Source: Seriola aureovittata (Eukaryota; Chordata; Actinopteri; Carangiformes; Carangidae). Taken from it: DNA of 64,000 bases. Shown one piece after another: positions 1 through 14,096 of this stretch; position 1 is the first letter of the stretch, and the number at the start of each line of letters is the position of its first letter. The notes under the pieces are model-generated. The model was not told the DNA's origin and searched no databases. It saw nothing but the letters and a program-made list of their open reading frames with translations. Position numbers and translations under genes: made by a program. The DNA is taken from the NCBI RefSeq assembly GCF_021018895.1, contig NC_079369.1, positions 4,494,694 through 4,558,693 of the forward strand. Direction: 5' to 3'.

Positions 1-689
1 AATGATAATATTAGTGATACAATGAATGGAAAATGAAATTTAAGTCAATTTGACATGTAATATGGACAGATAAGATATTTCAAAGTAAAACTAATAAGTA
101 AGACTAATTTATTACAATATATACTTAGAGGCTGATGGGAATGATAAGGGGTTTATTCTTAATGAGCACTAACAAGTTTCATTTTAACAACTTAAGAACT
201 TAAAACCATATAAACAGTTAAATATTTTATATATGCAATGTTCAAGTAGGCTAAAAGAATCTGCTTCTTATGACCCAAAATGCCTCTGTGAGCAAGTGTA
301 ATATTGCATCACAGCTGTAAATGTTTTAGCATCTACATTAATACCAAAATAGGCTAAATACTAATTAATGCTAAATTATTTTTTTTATTTTTTTACTTAT
401 TATTTCTAAGAGGTTGCAGCTGAACATGTCAATGCTATTTGACTGACACTGAAAACACTGTGTATTTATTTCCAACCATTATATTATTTTACATATGTGG
501 AGCATGACTGCACCTCTGGCTTCATCTTGCAGCTCTAGAGGTTGTAACATTTCCGGTATATTTATAGGGTTTGAAAATGGGAAAACTGGAAGCACAGTGC
601 TGATGATTGGAGAAATGGTTAAGAAGTGCCCACTGAGAAAATATCAAGGCTGACCATCTAGCTCTAGTTTCTCTTAGTCTGGCTTTTAT

Positions 690-930
690 GTGTTTTGGAT
701 GAAGATCACTCCGCACCAACTTGATGCATGCATGAGTTGAGGTGGCAAAAGCAGCACATGATGTATATTTCCAATAGGAGCTATAATGCACCATTTTAAA
801 ATGTGATCTGGCCAATAGACGCTGCTGGTCAAACCCCTTATTATTATGCAGAGCTTTAAATTCTCCTGCAGCCACCTAATGAAAAGGGCTGCTGCTGCTG
901 CAACGCGCATCAACACACAGTCAGGCATGG
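690..930. promoter_or_regulatory. Candidate regulatory block downstream of barhl2
   Basis: Unique, non-repetitive sequence of mixed composition with TAAT cores, a CCAAT-like CCAATAG and a GCTGCTGCTGCTG stretch. It differs from the AT-rich background. The call rests on texture only; conservation was not tested. Confidence 0.25.
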
Positions 931-1539
931 GAACGGTCGACAGCAGCTGTTGATAATAGTGTACAAGATGTATAGGAGTAAGTTAGCGCCAAAGATTTTT
1001 TGGGGAAGGGGGTGGGGTTAAATTTGTGTTTAGTGAGTGATGTAGGAGATGTGATAATGAGAGGCCAAGGAGAGCAAGTGTTACCTCATTATTGTAATGA
1101 AAAAGATATCCCACCATTACATCAGTTGGAAAAAGTGGCAATTAAAGTGCCCAACAAGGTTCCTTGAGGCAAGAAGAAGAAGAAAACGACTCTCTAAAGC
1201 CCATCTGTTCTGGATAATATGCGCCACGTAAAAGAAAAGCCTAATCCTCTTTATTCAAGTCTGCTGCACTTTTCTTTTTTTTCCACCATGTGATTGTGTT
1301 TTCTCAAGTATTGCTCATCTTCAGCAGAACTCCGTTTGGCCCCAGCAGCTTCTTCACAGAGAGTTCTGGTCCAAACAATAATAATAATGTTTCATCATCT
1401 ATCAAGACAGTTTAAAAAAAACAAAAAAAAAACACATATCTAATAAATTGCGCTTTTGTTTTATAGGTCAAAAAATACTCTCGAGTTTTGACTATTAACG
1501 CCTCTGAAAAACCTTTTCAAAATAAATCAAAAAAGCATG

Positions 1540-1850
1540 ATAATAATAATAATTTTACATTCATCCTGCCATCGACTGAAGCCATAACAAATGCAAATGA
1601 TGCCAATCAGCGTAATGGTGCCAGTTAAACTCAGACTCACTGTGGCCCAGTTTAAAATGACAGAGATTTCAGCTGCTTTGTTTTGTCGCTGTAAATTCGC
1701 GTATTTACTGAGCGAGAGAGGAAAAAAATCCTGCAATAAACTGACTATAGAGCAACGCCCAAAATTAGCAGGTAGCATGAGATGGAAGCAGCCCATTAAT
1801 TCAGTGCTGCTGTATGGCTTAGGCGATTATTAATGAATTGGAGCAGCCCG
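1540..1850. promoter_or_regulatory. Candidate regulatory block downstream of barhl2
   Basis: About 300 bases of unique sequence with many ATTAAT/TAATG cores and a CCAATCAG box, open in several frames on both strands but without recognisable protein. This is the texture of vertebrate non-coding enhancers near developmental genes. Inference only. Confidence 0.3.
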
Positions 1851-4032
1851 CACAACCGCCGACACCCCCACCCCCCACCTCCCCTCCCCTCCCACCCGCA
1901 GAGTGCAATAAATAAATAATGCTGTAGAAGTCATGCATATGAACAACATGCGTCGGCACTATACTGCTGTAATGGGCTGAAGCTGTTGGGTCAATATGGT
2001 AGGCTAATATTTTTCAACATTGGCGATATAGGCCAGGGCTGTTTTCGCAATCATCTCCCATTGCTTACAAGGCCAAGAAGGGAGCGATTCATCCTGCACC
2101 GGCGCGCTCTCCAAACGCCTCCTCTGCACCCTGATGTGGTCTCGCTCTGTTATCCATAAACCCCGAGATTTAATGAGAATGGATATTGTATTTAGTGTAA
2201 TTACTCTGGGCCGCACTGTACGAGAAGCGCGCCATAATTGTAGCTGTGAACACTCGTGCCAATAATAATTCTGGCGCTTGTCTAAGCAATGTGGTTAAAT
2301 GGGAGGAAAAAAAATAAATAACGCATTTTAATGTGTCTATATGTCCTTAAAGGCTCCCGTCCGTGGAGGAAAAGCCATGCTGCAGAAAGTGAAAGCTGCG
2401 CGGCTGTTCTGCACTAAATGACTGAGAGAAATGTCCATGCAGTGAATGACAAGCAGACGGCTTAAACAGGCATCATTAACATGTGTTCAAAGTATTAAGA
2501 AGCAGCTAAACTTAAGCCTGTGTTTACTGCTTCCACTGGCAAAGTGACACTGCTGTCATATGTTCGTGGCTGTCTGCGGGCCTGTGCATATGTGAACATG
2601 GCCGCTCTGCTTAGAAGACACACTTTCAAATAATAAAAATGCAGCATGTAAAATGTAGCCCAGGCCATCTTCCTCTAGAATGTGACCAGAATGAAAATAT
2701 CAGAAACAATAAAGCAAAAACAATCGCGTATGAAATCTGCAGAATTTGATGCCAACACACACACACAAAAAAAATTGTAAAAAGGTAGAATTGAATATGT
2801 GTGTGGGGCTACTGAAGGTCAATTTAGCTCACAGTAATAAGCAACGGGTTCAAAGAAGAGAAACCCAAACAAACGAGCCCCGAGGCGCTAATTCACACGA
2901 AGCGCCTCCTCGGCAGATTCTCCGGGGTGCGCGCTTATAGGAGGCTAAATAAAATCAAAGTATTTTGATAACATTTAATTTCAGACCCGGGTTGTGTTTG
3001 TTCAGTTTTTTTCTTTCTTTCTTTCCTTTTTTTTTGCTCCTGAACCATGCAGCAGCATCTCGCCGCATTACAGAAGCAGAAACTGAAAAACGCGCATGAT
3101 CACAGGAAATCCTAATTCAGCCATACCGCAAAAACATCAAGATGAAACATGGATTTTTTTTTTTTTTTTTTTTTTTTAAGAAAAGGTGATGCAAAATGCA
3201 AATGATGCAAAATTAAAAATGACACCACAATGTGCAGCGAGATCACCAGAGATTTTTTTCCCTCAAAAACCTGCAGAAACAAGTTCGCTGACAGCTACTG
3301 GTTATTACTGAGAATGAGCAGATTATCAGCAGTTTTTTTTTTTTTTTTTTTTCTTGCAGACTTCTTCTCCTGATCCTGCGCCTGATCGCTCACGCTGAGA
3401 AATTCAGGCTTATTGTCTGCTGTGCTCCCAGGGAACAGCTGCTAAGCCAAGGCCACATTCCCAGTATACCCGACTCATCAAAACCATTCATCCCACCACC
3501 AATCAGCTGCTGCGCATCCATATGTATATGTGCTGGTAAACATAAATGTAAAGGCGTGGAGACTGACCTCCAAGTCACTAGTTTGAAACCAAATTAAGTA
3601 TCCTCCAATTTAAAGGCCATATGCTGCTATGACAAATTATTTACGTTGATCCATTTATGTCATAAAAATTATGTCAGTCTAAAAAAAAAAAAAAAGGGCG
3701 AACTGAGATGAAATGTGTTATAGGTCAAATATAGGCTCATATATATACAGTACAAAATTCTCTTACTAAATTAAAATCCACTAAATAAATATCAACATTT
3801 TTTTATTATTTAGAAAATAAGATTTAATTGCTATGGCACTATCTCCGCAAACGTGCTAATCCAATACCCAGTTAATAATCCATAATATGTCATCGATAAA
3901 TTCATGAATTAGTTAAAATAGTTTCTAGATTTTTGAATCTTCTTCCTGTTGCATGAAGTTTTCATTTAAAAAAAATGTTTGGACTCGTGTTTAGAATAGA
4001 AGCATCTGCAATTCAATTAGTATCATTACTTC

Positions 4033-4356
4033 TTTATTCATTCCGTTCTTCTCCATCTAATAAACTTTATAAGTTTATTTGCTAATGTAAGTGTATTTGT
4101 ACAAAAGACAAACAAACAAACAATCAGACATGGGCAGTCCTCGTGGTCTGTCTCGGCCCGGACAGAGAGTCTTTAGGACTGGGTTTAGGCTATTTGGGCC
4201 TATATTAAATACCTCCTTTACTTCTGTAAAATGTCTTTAAATGTGTCTTTTTGACGGGAGAAAAAAAGTCCTGCAATGTGGTTCCGATGCAGTTACTCAC
4301 ATCACGTGTTCAACCAGGTTTTCTGGCCATCGTCTTTTCTCGTCTTATTTCGTGTT
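4033..4356 (-). terminator. barhl2: barhl2 3' UTR with candidate poly(A) signals
   Basis: On the minus strand, after the TAA stop at 4357-4359, AATAAA hexamers occur at 4074-4079 and 4033-4038. Either would give a 3' UTR of roughly 280-330 bases. The hexamers are seen directly; which one is used is unknown. Confidence 0.45.
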
Positions 4357-7375
<3,019 letters not shown>

Positions 7376-7376
7376 A

Positions 7377-7403
7377 TTAAGAAAGCAGTGAAGAAGTCTT
7401 CAT
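7377..7403 (-). CDS. Short upstream ORF in the barhl2 leader
   Basis: An ATG at 7403 opens nine codons (MKTSSLLS and TAA) and ends at 7377, one base before the barhl2 start at 7375. It is in a different frame from barhl2. If the leader begins near the TATA box, this uORF is in the mRNA and could lower or condition translation by reinitiation. That it is translated is inference. Confidence 0.4.
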   Translation of the reverse strand: MKTSSLLS

Positions 7404-7796
7404 AACAACAGTGAGATGCTTCTCTTCCGGTGCAAATCAGAAGAAAGTCAGCAAAATGAACTCGGAGTTCGAAAGAAAATTAAGCAACAAAAAAAAGAGC
7501 AAAAAAAAAAAAGAAAAAAGAGAGAGAAAACAGTTGACAAATAAACCCAGGAGAGAGACAAAATCCACGTTTACAAGCGGCTCAGACAGCCTATGGTCCA
7601 AGATGTTACATTCAGTGAAAATACGGAAAAGCAAAGTGTGGGTCTGCGTAGTCCACGTCCCTTTTTGTGTTTGGATATTGAACTTTGTGTTAAAAGTTGA
7701 GGCGTATAGAGAGATATACATAGGGCTGACTCCTCGACATCAGGCTCCCCCTTTTTGCTGCTAATCGCTCCAGTGTTGCTCTACAATGACTTCCTA

Positions 7797-7965
7797 TACT
7801 GACGTCACGGCCCACGGCGAGGGGGAATTAATATTTTCTCCTTTATAATAAACACTCGACGCCTTTTCTCTCCCTCTCTCCCCCCGCCGCCCCCTCCACC
7901 TCCCTCCGCTGCCATTGGCTCACATCCTGACCGGCTCCGGCACCTCACCAATCAGGGAGTTGTTT
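7797..7965 (-). promoter_or_regulatory. barhl2: barhl2 core promoter
   Basis: On the minus strand, TATAAAG lies at 7841-7847. An ATTGG (CCAAT on the minus strand) sits at 7914-7918, about 70 bases upstream of it. A second CCAAT on the plus strand lies near 7949. A perfect CRE palindrome TGACGTCA is at 7800-7807, around the expected start site. A C-rich GC-box-like tract fills 7880-7905. Together these predict transcription starting near 7810-7820 and a leader of about 440 bases. Confidence 0.65.
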
Positions 7966-8018
7966 CTTTATCTAGACAGTTCAAGCCAACCATTGAATTG
8001 AGTTTAATTCTAATATAG

Positions 8019-8024
<6 letters not shown>

Positions 8025-8051
<27 letters not shown>
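8025..8051. repeat. A27 homopolymer upstream of barhl2
   Basis: An uninterrupted run of A immediately upstream of the promoter block. Simple sequence, with no sign that it is a retroelement tail. Confidence 0.9.
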
Positions 8052-8054
<3 letters not shown>

Positions 8055-8460
8055 GGAAAAAAAAAACATGCATGTGCTTTAAGGCCATGCTGGAAACATT
8101 TTATATGAAACATCTTAGCTGCGACAGAAAAGACTGAGGAAAATAATGAAAAAAACCCCAAACATTTCAGAGCTGTAAATAATTTGATAAAAGGCAAAAC
8201 TCCACAGTGGCAGTGCAGCAGCTCCAGCACTATGGTAGGATAAATTATAAACGTTTTTTGTTTTTTTGTTTTATCATTGAAGTTGATTTATTTTCCCTGA
8301 ATCTGTCTTGTTAAACTTTTCAAAGCCTATAAACTGTGAGGGATACAAAAAGCTCAGCTGTTGCAATAGGCTATGTTAAACTTTGTCAAAATTCAGAGCA
8401 GATTTTGAATTGAAAAAAATCATTTTAGGGGAAAAAAAAAAGAAAAATAAAGATTTTTCA

Positions 8461-8700
8461 AATCAGAAAATCCGGCCATGATCGCGCCCTGATCACCGGC
8501 TGACGGTGTCACGGATGGCATCTATCGTTATGGATATTATCTGAAAGCCGCAAGGTCGACATATTTAGGATGGGGAGGAGTGGTGGTGACTGTCATGACA
8601 GCGCGTCTTGTTAATAACCATGTCATCCTAATTAGTAAAGTAATTATGAGGTGCTAATGAGCGTTCAAAGGTAGTAGGAATTCAGCACTTTCTTCCCCCG
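8461..8700. promoter_or_regulatory. Candidate proximal enhancer of barhl2
   Basis: Unique sequence about 0.7 kb upstream of the promoter. It holds paired ATGATCG/CTGATCA sites, a perfect 12-base palindrome CTGTCATGACAG (8590-8601, two TGACAG half-sites of the MEIS/TGIF type), CTAATTAG, TAATTATG and TAATGAG homeodomain cores. Regulatory role inferred. Confidence 0.4.
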
Positions 8701-9759
8701 ACGTGGACTTGAAGGATATGGAGGAAAATGTGCGGCGCGCTCAGCTGACAAGAGTGTCTGCAGAGAAGCTGCAGCAGCTCTGCAGACATGTGCTCGCTCC
8801 TCTGGATCATGCCTGTTCATGGGAAATGCCATCTCTCATAGAAAGGTGAATGTATGTGCTCCTGCCCCACATTTTCTGTCGGACGTGTGTTGTTTCTTTC
8901 AGACGGACACAGCCTCCGCACTTCTTTTTTTTCCCCCGGAATTTGGGGATGACTCATGGAGCGGGTTTTTTTTTTTTTTTTTTTTTAGCTTTTATTATAT
9001 TATTTTTCTTTTTCCTTCTCCAGCAGGTTGATGATGAAGACGGTGCTGATGATGATTATTGATGTGAGACGGATGAAGATTTTATGCTGTTGTTCTCGCT
9101 GTCCACAAATCCGGACCTGTAGGTTTGTTCTTGATTTAATTGCTCTTTTTTTTCTTTTCTTTTTTAATTACAATTATCCAGGGATTTTTATCAATTAAAA
9201 GGGGATCTATGTATTTATTCTGTATTTCTTTATTTCTATTCTGTTGCTCTTTGCATGCAACGAGAAATGTATTTTTAAGTATGGAGATTAAAAACAATCA
9301 CTTTATTACAAAATAACTCATGTTGGGTTTTAACTTAATTTTCGTTCAATTTTTATAAATAAGTCAAATGTTTTCAAGCAAATTCTCATTAACAGTTGTA
9401 AACAGTAGTATTTTGACAATTAGGTGTTCAAACATTTACTGTTCAATGTTTTTTCTTTCTTACAGCAGATTTATATCAGTCATTTACTTAAAAAATAGGG
9501 CCTAGTAATTTTAGGATCTAATTTATTTAATTATTTTTTTAAGAAGAAAAAAAAAGAAAAAGTGTGTTTTGTATCAGGCATTAAACGTAATCAATGAAAT
9601 GATTATCTTTTAGTGAAAGGTGTTTAAATGGAGTGCAGCAGGACGGTGAGGTTTCATGGCTCTAGCAGTGGAAATGTGCAGGAGCCTCCTCCTCTCACTG
9701 GAGGTGCAGCTTCTCCTTCTCCACAGTCTGAGCACAAGGCGGCGACAAAGCGAGTCCAC
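8701..9759. other. Non-coding, low complexity
   Basis: T-rich tracts (for example 8966-8986), GATGAT repeats near 9028-9060, and AT-rich sequence. The open frames here read through T runs and look non-coding. Confidence 0.6.
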
Positions 9760-10330
9760 ACTCTGCAGCAGTGAAGTTCATGAGCAAACTCTGAGGCCTC
9801 GGCTGCCATTTAATGCGAATTACCTCACATTTCACTCACAGAACCTGATAGTAAATGAATATGGACGTCAAGTATTCATTAACCAGTCAGACATTAATGA
9901 AGCTCTTGTCTAAAAAAACAAAAGTGCCAGTCACAGAAACAAGATTAGGAACAGCAACATGGGCAGAAATATATAAAAGCCATTATCTCCGCAGCGGAGA
10001 GCCAATTAGACCATCCTGTCCACATGCAGCCTGTAATCAGGCCTTTTCCAAACCTTATTCCCTACAAATCGCTCAGATCAGATCAAAGCGATGCTTAAAC
10101 ATGTCAGTCAATGTGTGGAGAGCCGCGCGGGCTGTTCATCAACTGCAAACAGGAGCAATCAATCGCTTTATTAGGTTTAAGGCACCGCAGGAGCAAATTG
10201 AATGCTACCAGTTAGGGTATCGTCTTATTGGCCTCAGCTGATGGTCGATGATGGGACAGTGTAATAGTGGCTGGCACCATATTGATTCTCGGGCGGCTTT
10301 GCGTGTAAGCTGTCACTTCACCGCTGGCGA
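9760..10330. promoter_or_regulatory. Candidate enhancer block with accidental open frame
   Basis: About 570 bases of unique sequence with even base composition, several ATTAAT, CAATTAG and CAATCAATCG cores and CAGCTG E-boxes. A 128-codon frame at 9855-10241 is open on the plus strand, but it has no recognisable domain and does not show the codon bias of the homeobox exons. I read it as non-coding regulatory DNA. Confidence 0.4.
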
Positions 10331-13035
10331 CCTTTAGGTTGCACAGTTGCAGCGTTTACAAAGAGACACCCCGCATTTAGAGCGTCAGTCACTGCGGGGA
10401 AGAGGCTGCAGCAGCCGGGGACGCGCGCACAGAGATGGAGGGGGTTTTTTTGTTTTTGTTTTTTTTACAAAAAGACACGAAGAAGAGAAAAATACGTTTA
10501 AGGCTGTATGAGAGATAAACATAATCTCACTATACTACGACTACTAGAGGTCTCATTTTTAAAATAACATTATTACCAACGTCATGAAAATCAGGATCCA
10601 ACAATCAGACCGTAAATGACATTAAAAAAAAGTCACTAAAAAAGTGCGTTTTGTAGTTATTTACATACAATTTAAAGTATTTTTTTAAATAACAATTTTT
10701 AATTTCACCTGTCACTTATAACCATGAAACTAATCTTTCCTGCTTCTAACTTACAATAAAGTGTCACCAGAAGTTGCATATCACAGTTTGTAATGTATTA
10801 CAGTTACTAAAAAAAAAAAAGAATCCCAGTCACATGACCTAATAGACGTGCTGAGTAATTAAACTGCATGACTTTGAGGAAAGAAATGATATTTTGAAGA
10901 ATTCTGCTTATGGTCATGGGAAATCTAAAAGAGTTTTTTGTTTTTTTTCCCCCAACTTGCAAATGTTTGTATTTGAAATTAGAAACAAATTATGCAAATT
11001 TCACTAATTTGGTAAAGTTTTGCATTCATCAGTTTACACAGCTACAATATGAAAATGGGAAGATTTGTTACTGAGCATCTGATCCAAGCCTGGCTGTCCT
11101 TCACAGACGGTCAGATGGCCAATTTTACTGATTAAAAGCTGACTAACGGTATGTATGATTTCTAGTTACTGAAATGTCAGAAGATCATTGTGACTTATCA
11201 AACCTACATCACCAGGGTCGTCACTCCTGTGTGGTGGTCGACGGATAAAGGAGGAGAAATGTATTTACTGAAGGCTAAACAGGCTAAATGTTTTATTAGC
11301 CCATGCAGGATATAGGATGAGTGGATGTAGCTGTCAAACCTCCAGCAGCCTGCTAGATTCCTCACAATCCCAAAAATCAAATCCTTTAAAATCCTAGAAC
11401 CATGTTGGTGCAAATCAGTCTGTTGCAATGATGACTTACTTCTGGAAAAGAAAAAAAAAAAAAAAAAACCTCTAGTGAAATATCTTCCCGGACTTCAGAA
11501 GTATCCGGCTCCAGCAAATATCACACCCTTAATCTTTGTGCATCTGTGTGTTTATTATATTTCCCGGGAGGTCGTGATGAGCCAATGGAGAACGTATGGT
11601 TTTGGAAAACAGGTGAAAACAGGAAAAGGTAACCGGCTGGGTTACAGTACTTCAAAAAAAAAAAAAGCTCCAGTGATCTTCCAACAGCTGACACAGAAGT
11701 TCAGAGAGAATTAAAACATCTTCATTGCCACAAGCATGTTGCTCCAGAGAATTACAGTTTAAATCAAAAAGGCTTCTGATGAGCACTCAGTGGTCTCTGA
11801 CCATGTCCTGAAATAACATTTTGTGAAACGCATCTTTTGTACGTGCCGACACTTGGAAAAATTATCTTTCTTTTTAGATGTTCTGTTCAGAAAACAGATG
11901 CAAAAAATCTCCGGCCTAACACAGAACAACATTTCTCTTAAGTCTCACACTGTAAAAGTGTTGATCAAGGTTTGTTCTCTGGATGTGGCGCAGTCAACTC
12001 ATTTAACTGTTTGCACTTGTTATGTGTCATTTCCACAGCAGCTCCAAAGCATTTATTCATCCAAATGAGTCACAGGTCAAAATGAAAAAAACACTATAAG
12101 TGACTTTTTTATTTAGTTATTTTAATTATACCTGAGAACCTGCACAATCCATGCACCTATGATTTCTAGTTAAGTTGCCTACACAGTGCTGTAACATGAC
12201 AGATCTGGAAACAGCAGCTAAGAAAATAAATAACAACAACTTGAGTTTTACTTGTAAACCACTTAGTGTTGGTATGACTGAGACAACAGTTCACTCAACC
12301 CAGACCTCTGACAAAGTGGAATGAAGCTGCAGATGTGGCCGTTAACCAGGAAACAAGTGACGTAACTTCAACATCAGCGGGCAAGCGACTCAACGTACGT
12401 CTGCAATCACTGAATCAAAAGATTTTCTGGGTATACTGTGAAATATAACAATAAAAAAAAACCACAACACAATTAACACAAAGTTATATACTACCTACTT
12501 CACATTAAATATTGTCACACAGAAGCTTCATTTCCAAAGTTTAACTGTCATTTATCATCAAGAACCATTCAAACTTTAACTCCCCTTTTTTAGCAACAGT
12601 GTATAAACACTTGTTAAATGGTTGCTAACGCATTATAATGTAGTTGTTATCAGATGTGGGTTTAATCATTTATCTGGCAGGAGTTATAACTTCTAGAGAG
12701 CATATTTTACTGCTGTGTGAACAATTAATAAATGATTGATAACACAGTTTAACACGATTGTAATCACATTTTAATGACTACACACACACACATTACACGT
12801 GTTATAAAGCATCTATTAATAGGCAGGTTTCAAACTCTTGAGCTTGAAGGTTCATTCTCGACTTCAAAAAGCAGCAACTAATGGCCTTCATCAGAAGGCG
12901 GAGCTCAGTCGCCACGGAGAGTGACGACGTAATTATAAATAAATAATAAATTCTCATTTAATTAACAAAATAAAAATATACAACTAATAATATAATTGGA
13001 AAATATAATGGAAATAATTCATAATCATATATATG
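10331..13035. other. Intergenic, AT-rich
   Basis: No gene seen. It contains A/T homopolymers (for example near 11450-11467) and a diverged interspersed repeat listed separately. The rest is unique AT-rich sequence. Confidence 0.6.
12590..12830. repeat. Diverged teleost-type interspersed repeat
   Basis: AT-rich sequence with repeated phrases of the TTAATAAATG / TTATAAAGCATCTATTAATA type, which I recognise from families scattered in percomorph genomes. Ends are not sharp and no family name can be given. Confidence 0.35.
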
Positions 13036-13789
13036 AATGGGGGGCATGGATTTTGTCTTCTGCACCATCAGTGTGGTGGATGTTGGGATAGTTGTGGGGA
13101 CATTCGCACCAATTACTCTCTTTTACAACTATATTAGTGATGAGATTACACATGCAGGACAACCTGCTCCTCCTCTGGCAAACGGAGAACATTTTTTCAT
13201 TTCAGTGCGATGGAGAGAGGCTAGGATGACGTGATGATGGGAATCAAATTTCAATGCAAAATTATATCCCAGGAGCTTTGGAATTAAAGGTTGCAGCGTG
13301 AGAGTGATCTGACATTTAGGATGGACGTATTGTACATTATTCCAACCTCTAAACGTCATTTTCGACTTGTGCAGTAATGAAACATGTGACATTCAAGTTC
13401 AATTTAAAGTGCGGGTTAGTATTATTCTGTGCCGTACAATTCAAAATATGATCAAAACAGGAGGGAAAGTGAATCCGCTTTTATTCATGGAGGGTTAGCG
13501 CGCCGGGTGTTGATGTTTCCGGTCTGCTATGAGAATAAAATATCCTAAAAATCACACACCGTTGTGTAAGTGTATTTTTTTTTTCTTAATGCTGCCATGA
13601 CAAATATTCAAGGAAAGCAGTGTCACTGCACAGGATTGTGTCTGCCCCCCCGCCTCACTGAGGTACATGATGAGAAATGCTCAGGGAGTGGAGAACACAT
13701 TGATTTGAGTGTGTTCCAAACACAGACTGGCCCTGACAAGGTTGTTATAACAGTCGGAGGGGTCTATACAATCACTTAATTACCAAAGC
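13036..13789. other. Intergenic, no feature
   Basis: Unique sequence with short frames only, no repeat and no recognisable exon. Confidence 0.55.
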
Positions 13790-13960
13790 TGTCAGTCAAA
13801 GAGGGTCGCTGCTGGCTCCATCCATGGCTGCGAGCGGCGTTCCACTAGCAGCCTCCCTGAGTGATTGATCCATGCTGATGGCATCGCAAAAATAATTACA
13901 ACTCGTCTCCTGATGTGTGATTCCATACCACACTCACGCTTCACGAAGGTAATCGGGGGG
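13790..13960. promoter_or_regulatory. Candidate regulatory block
   Basis: Unique sequence with CTGTCAGTC, a TGATTGATCCATGCTGATGG segment and ATAATTACAACTC. Homeodomain and TALE-type sites are clustered. Inference from texture. Confidence 0.3.
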
Positions 13961-14050
13961 ATCAGGAGGGGTCAGTGCCATTTCCTATTACCTGAAGTCC
14001 AAGCGAAAGGGTAAAACAATGCAAACGGAGTGAGGCGAGGAGAAAAGACG

Positions 14051-14096
14051 GAGGAGGGAGGGGGTGGGAGGGGGTGGCGGGGGGTGTTGTGGGTGG
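14051..14096 (+). repeat. G-rich tract, quadruplex-capable
   Basis: More than four runs of three or more G within 46 bases (GGGAGGGGGTGGGAGGGGG and following). This satisfies the simple G3+N1-7 quadruplex pattern on the plus strand. Confidence 0.75.

Larger units (their letters stand above)
1..4029. other. Downstream flank of barhl2, non-coding
   Basis: AT-rich DNA 3' of the homeobox gene. I see no coding exon on either strand; open frames are short and lack splice-bounded coding character. It holds two enhancer-like blocks (listed separately), a T run at 3151-3177 and another near 3334-3352, a C-rich stretch near 1860-1900, and AT-rich unique sequence elsewhere. Confidence 0.7.
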
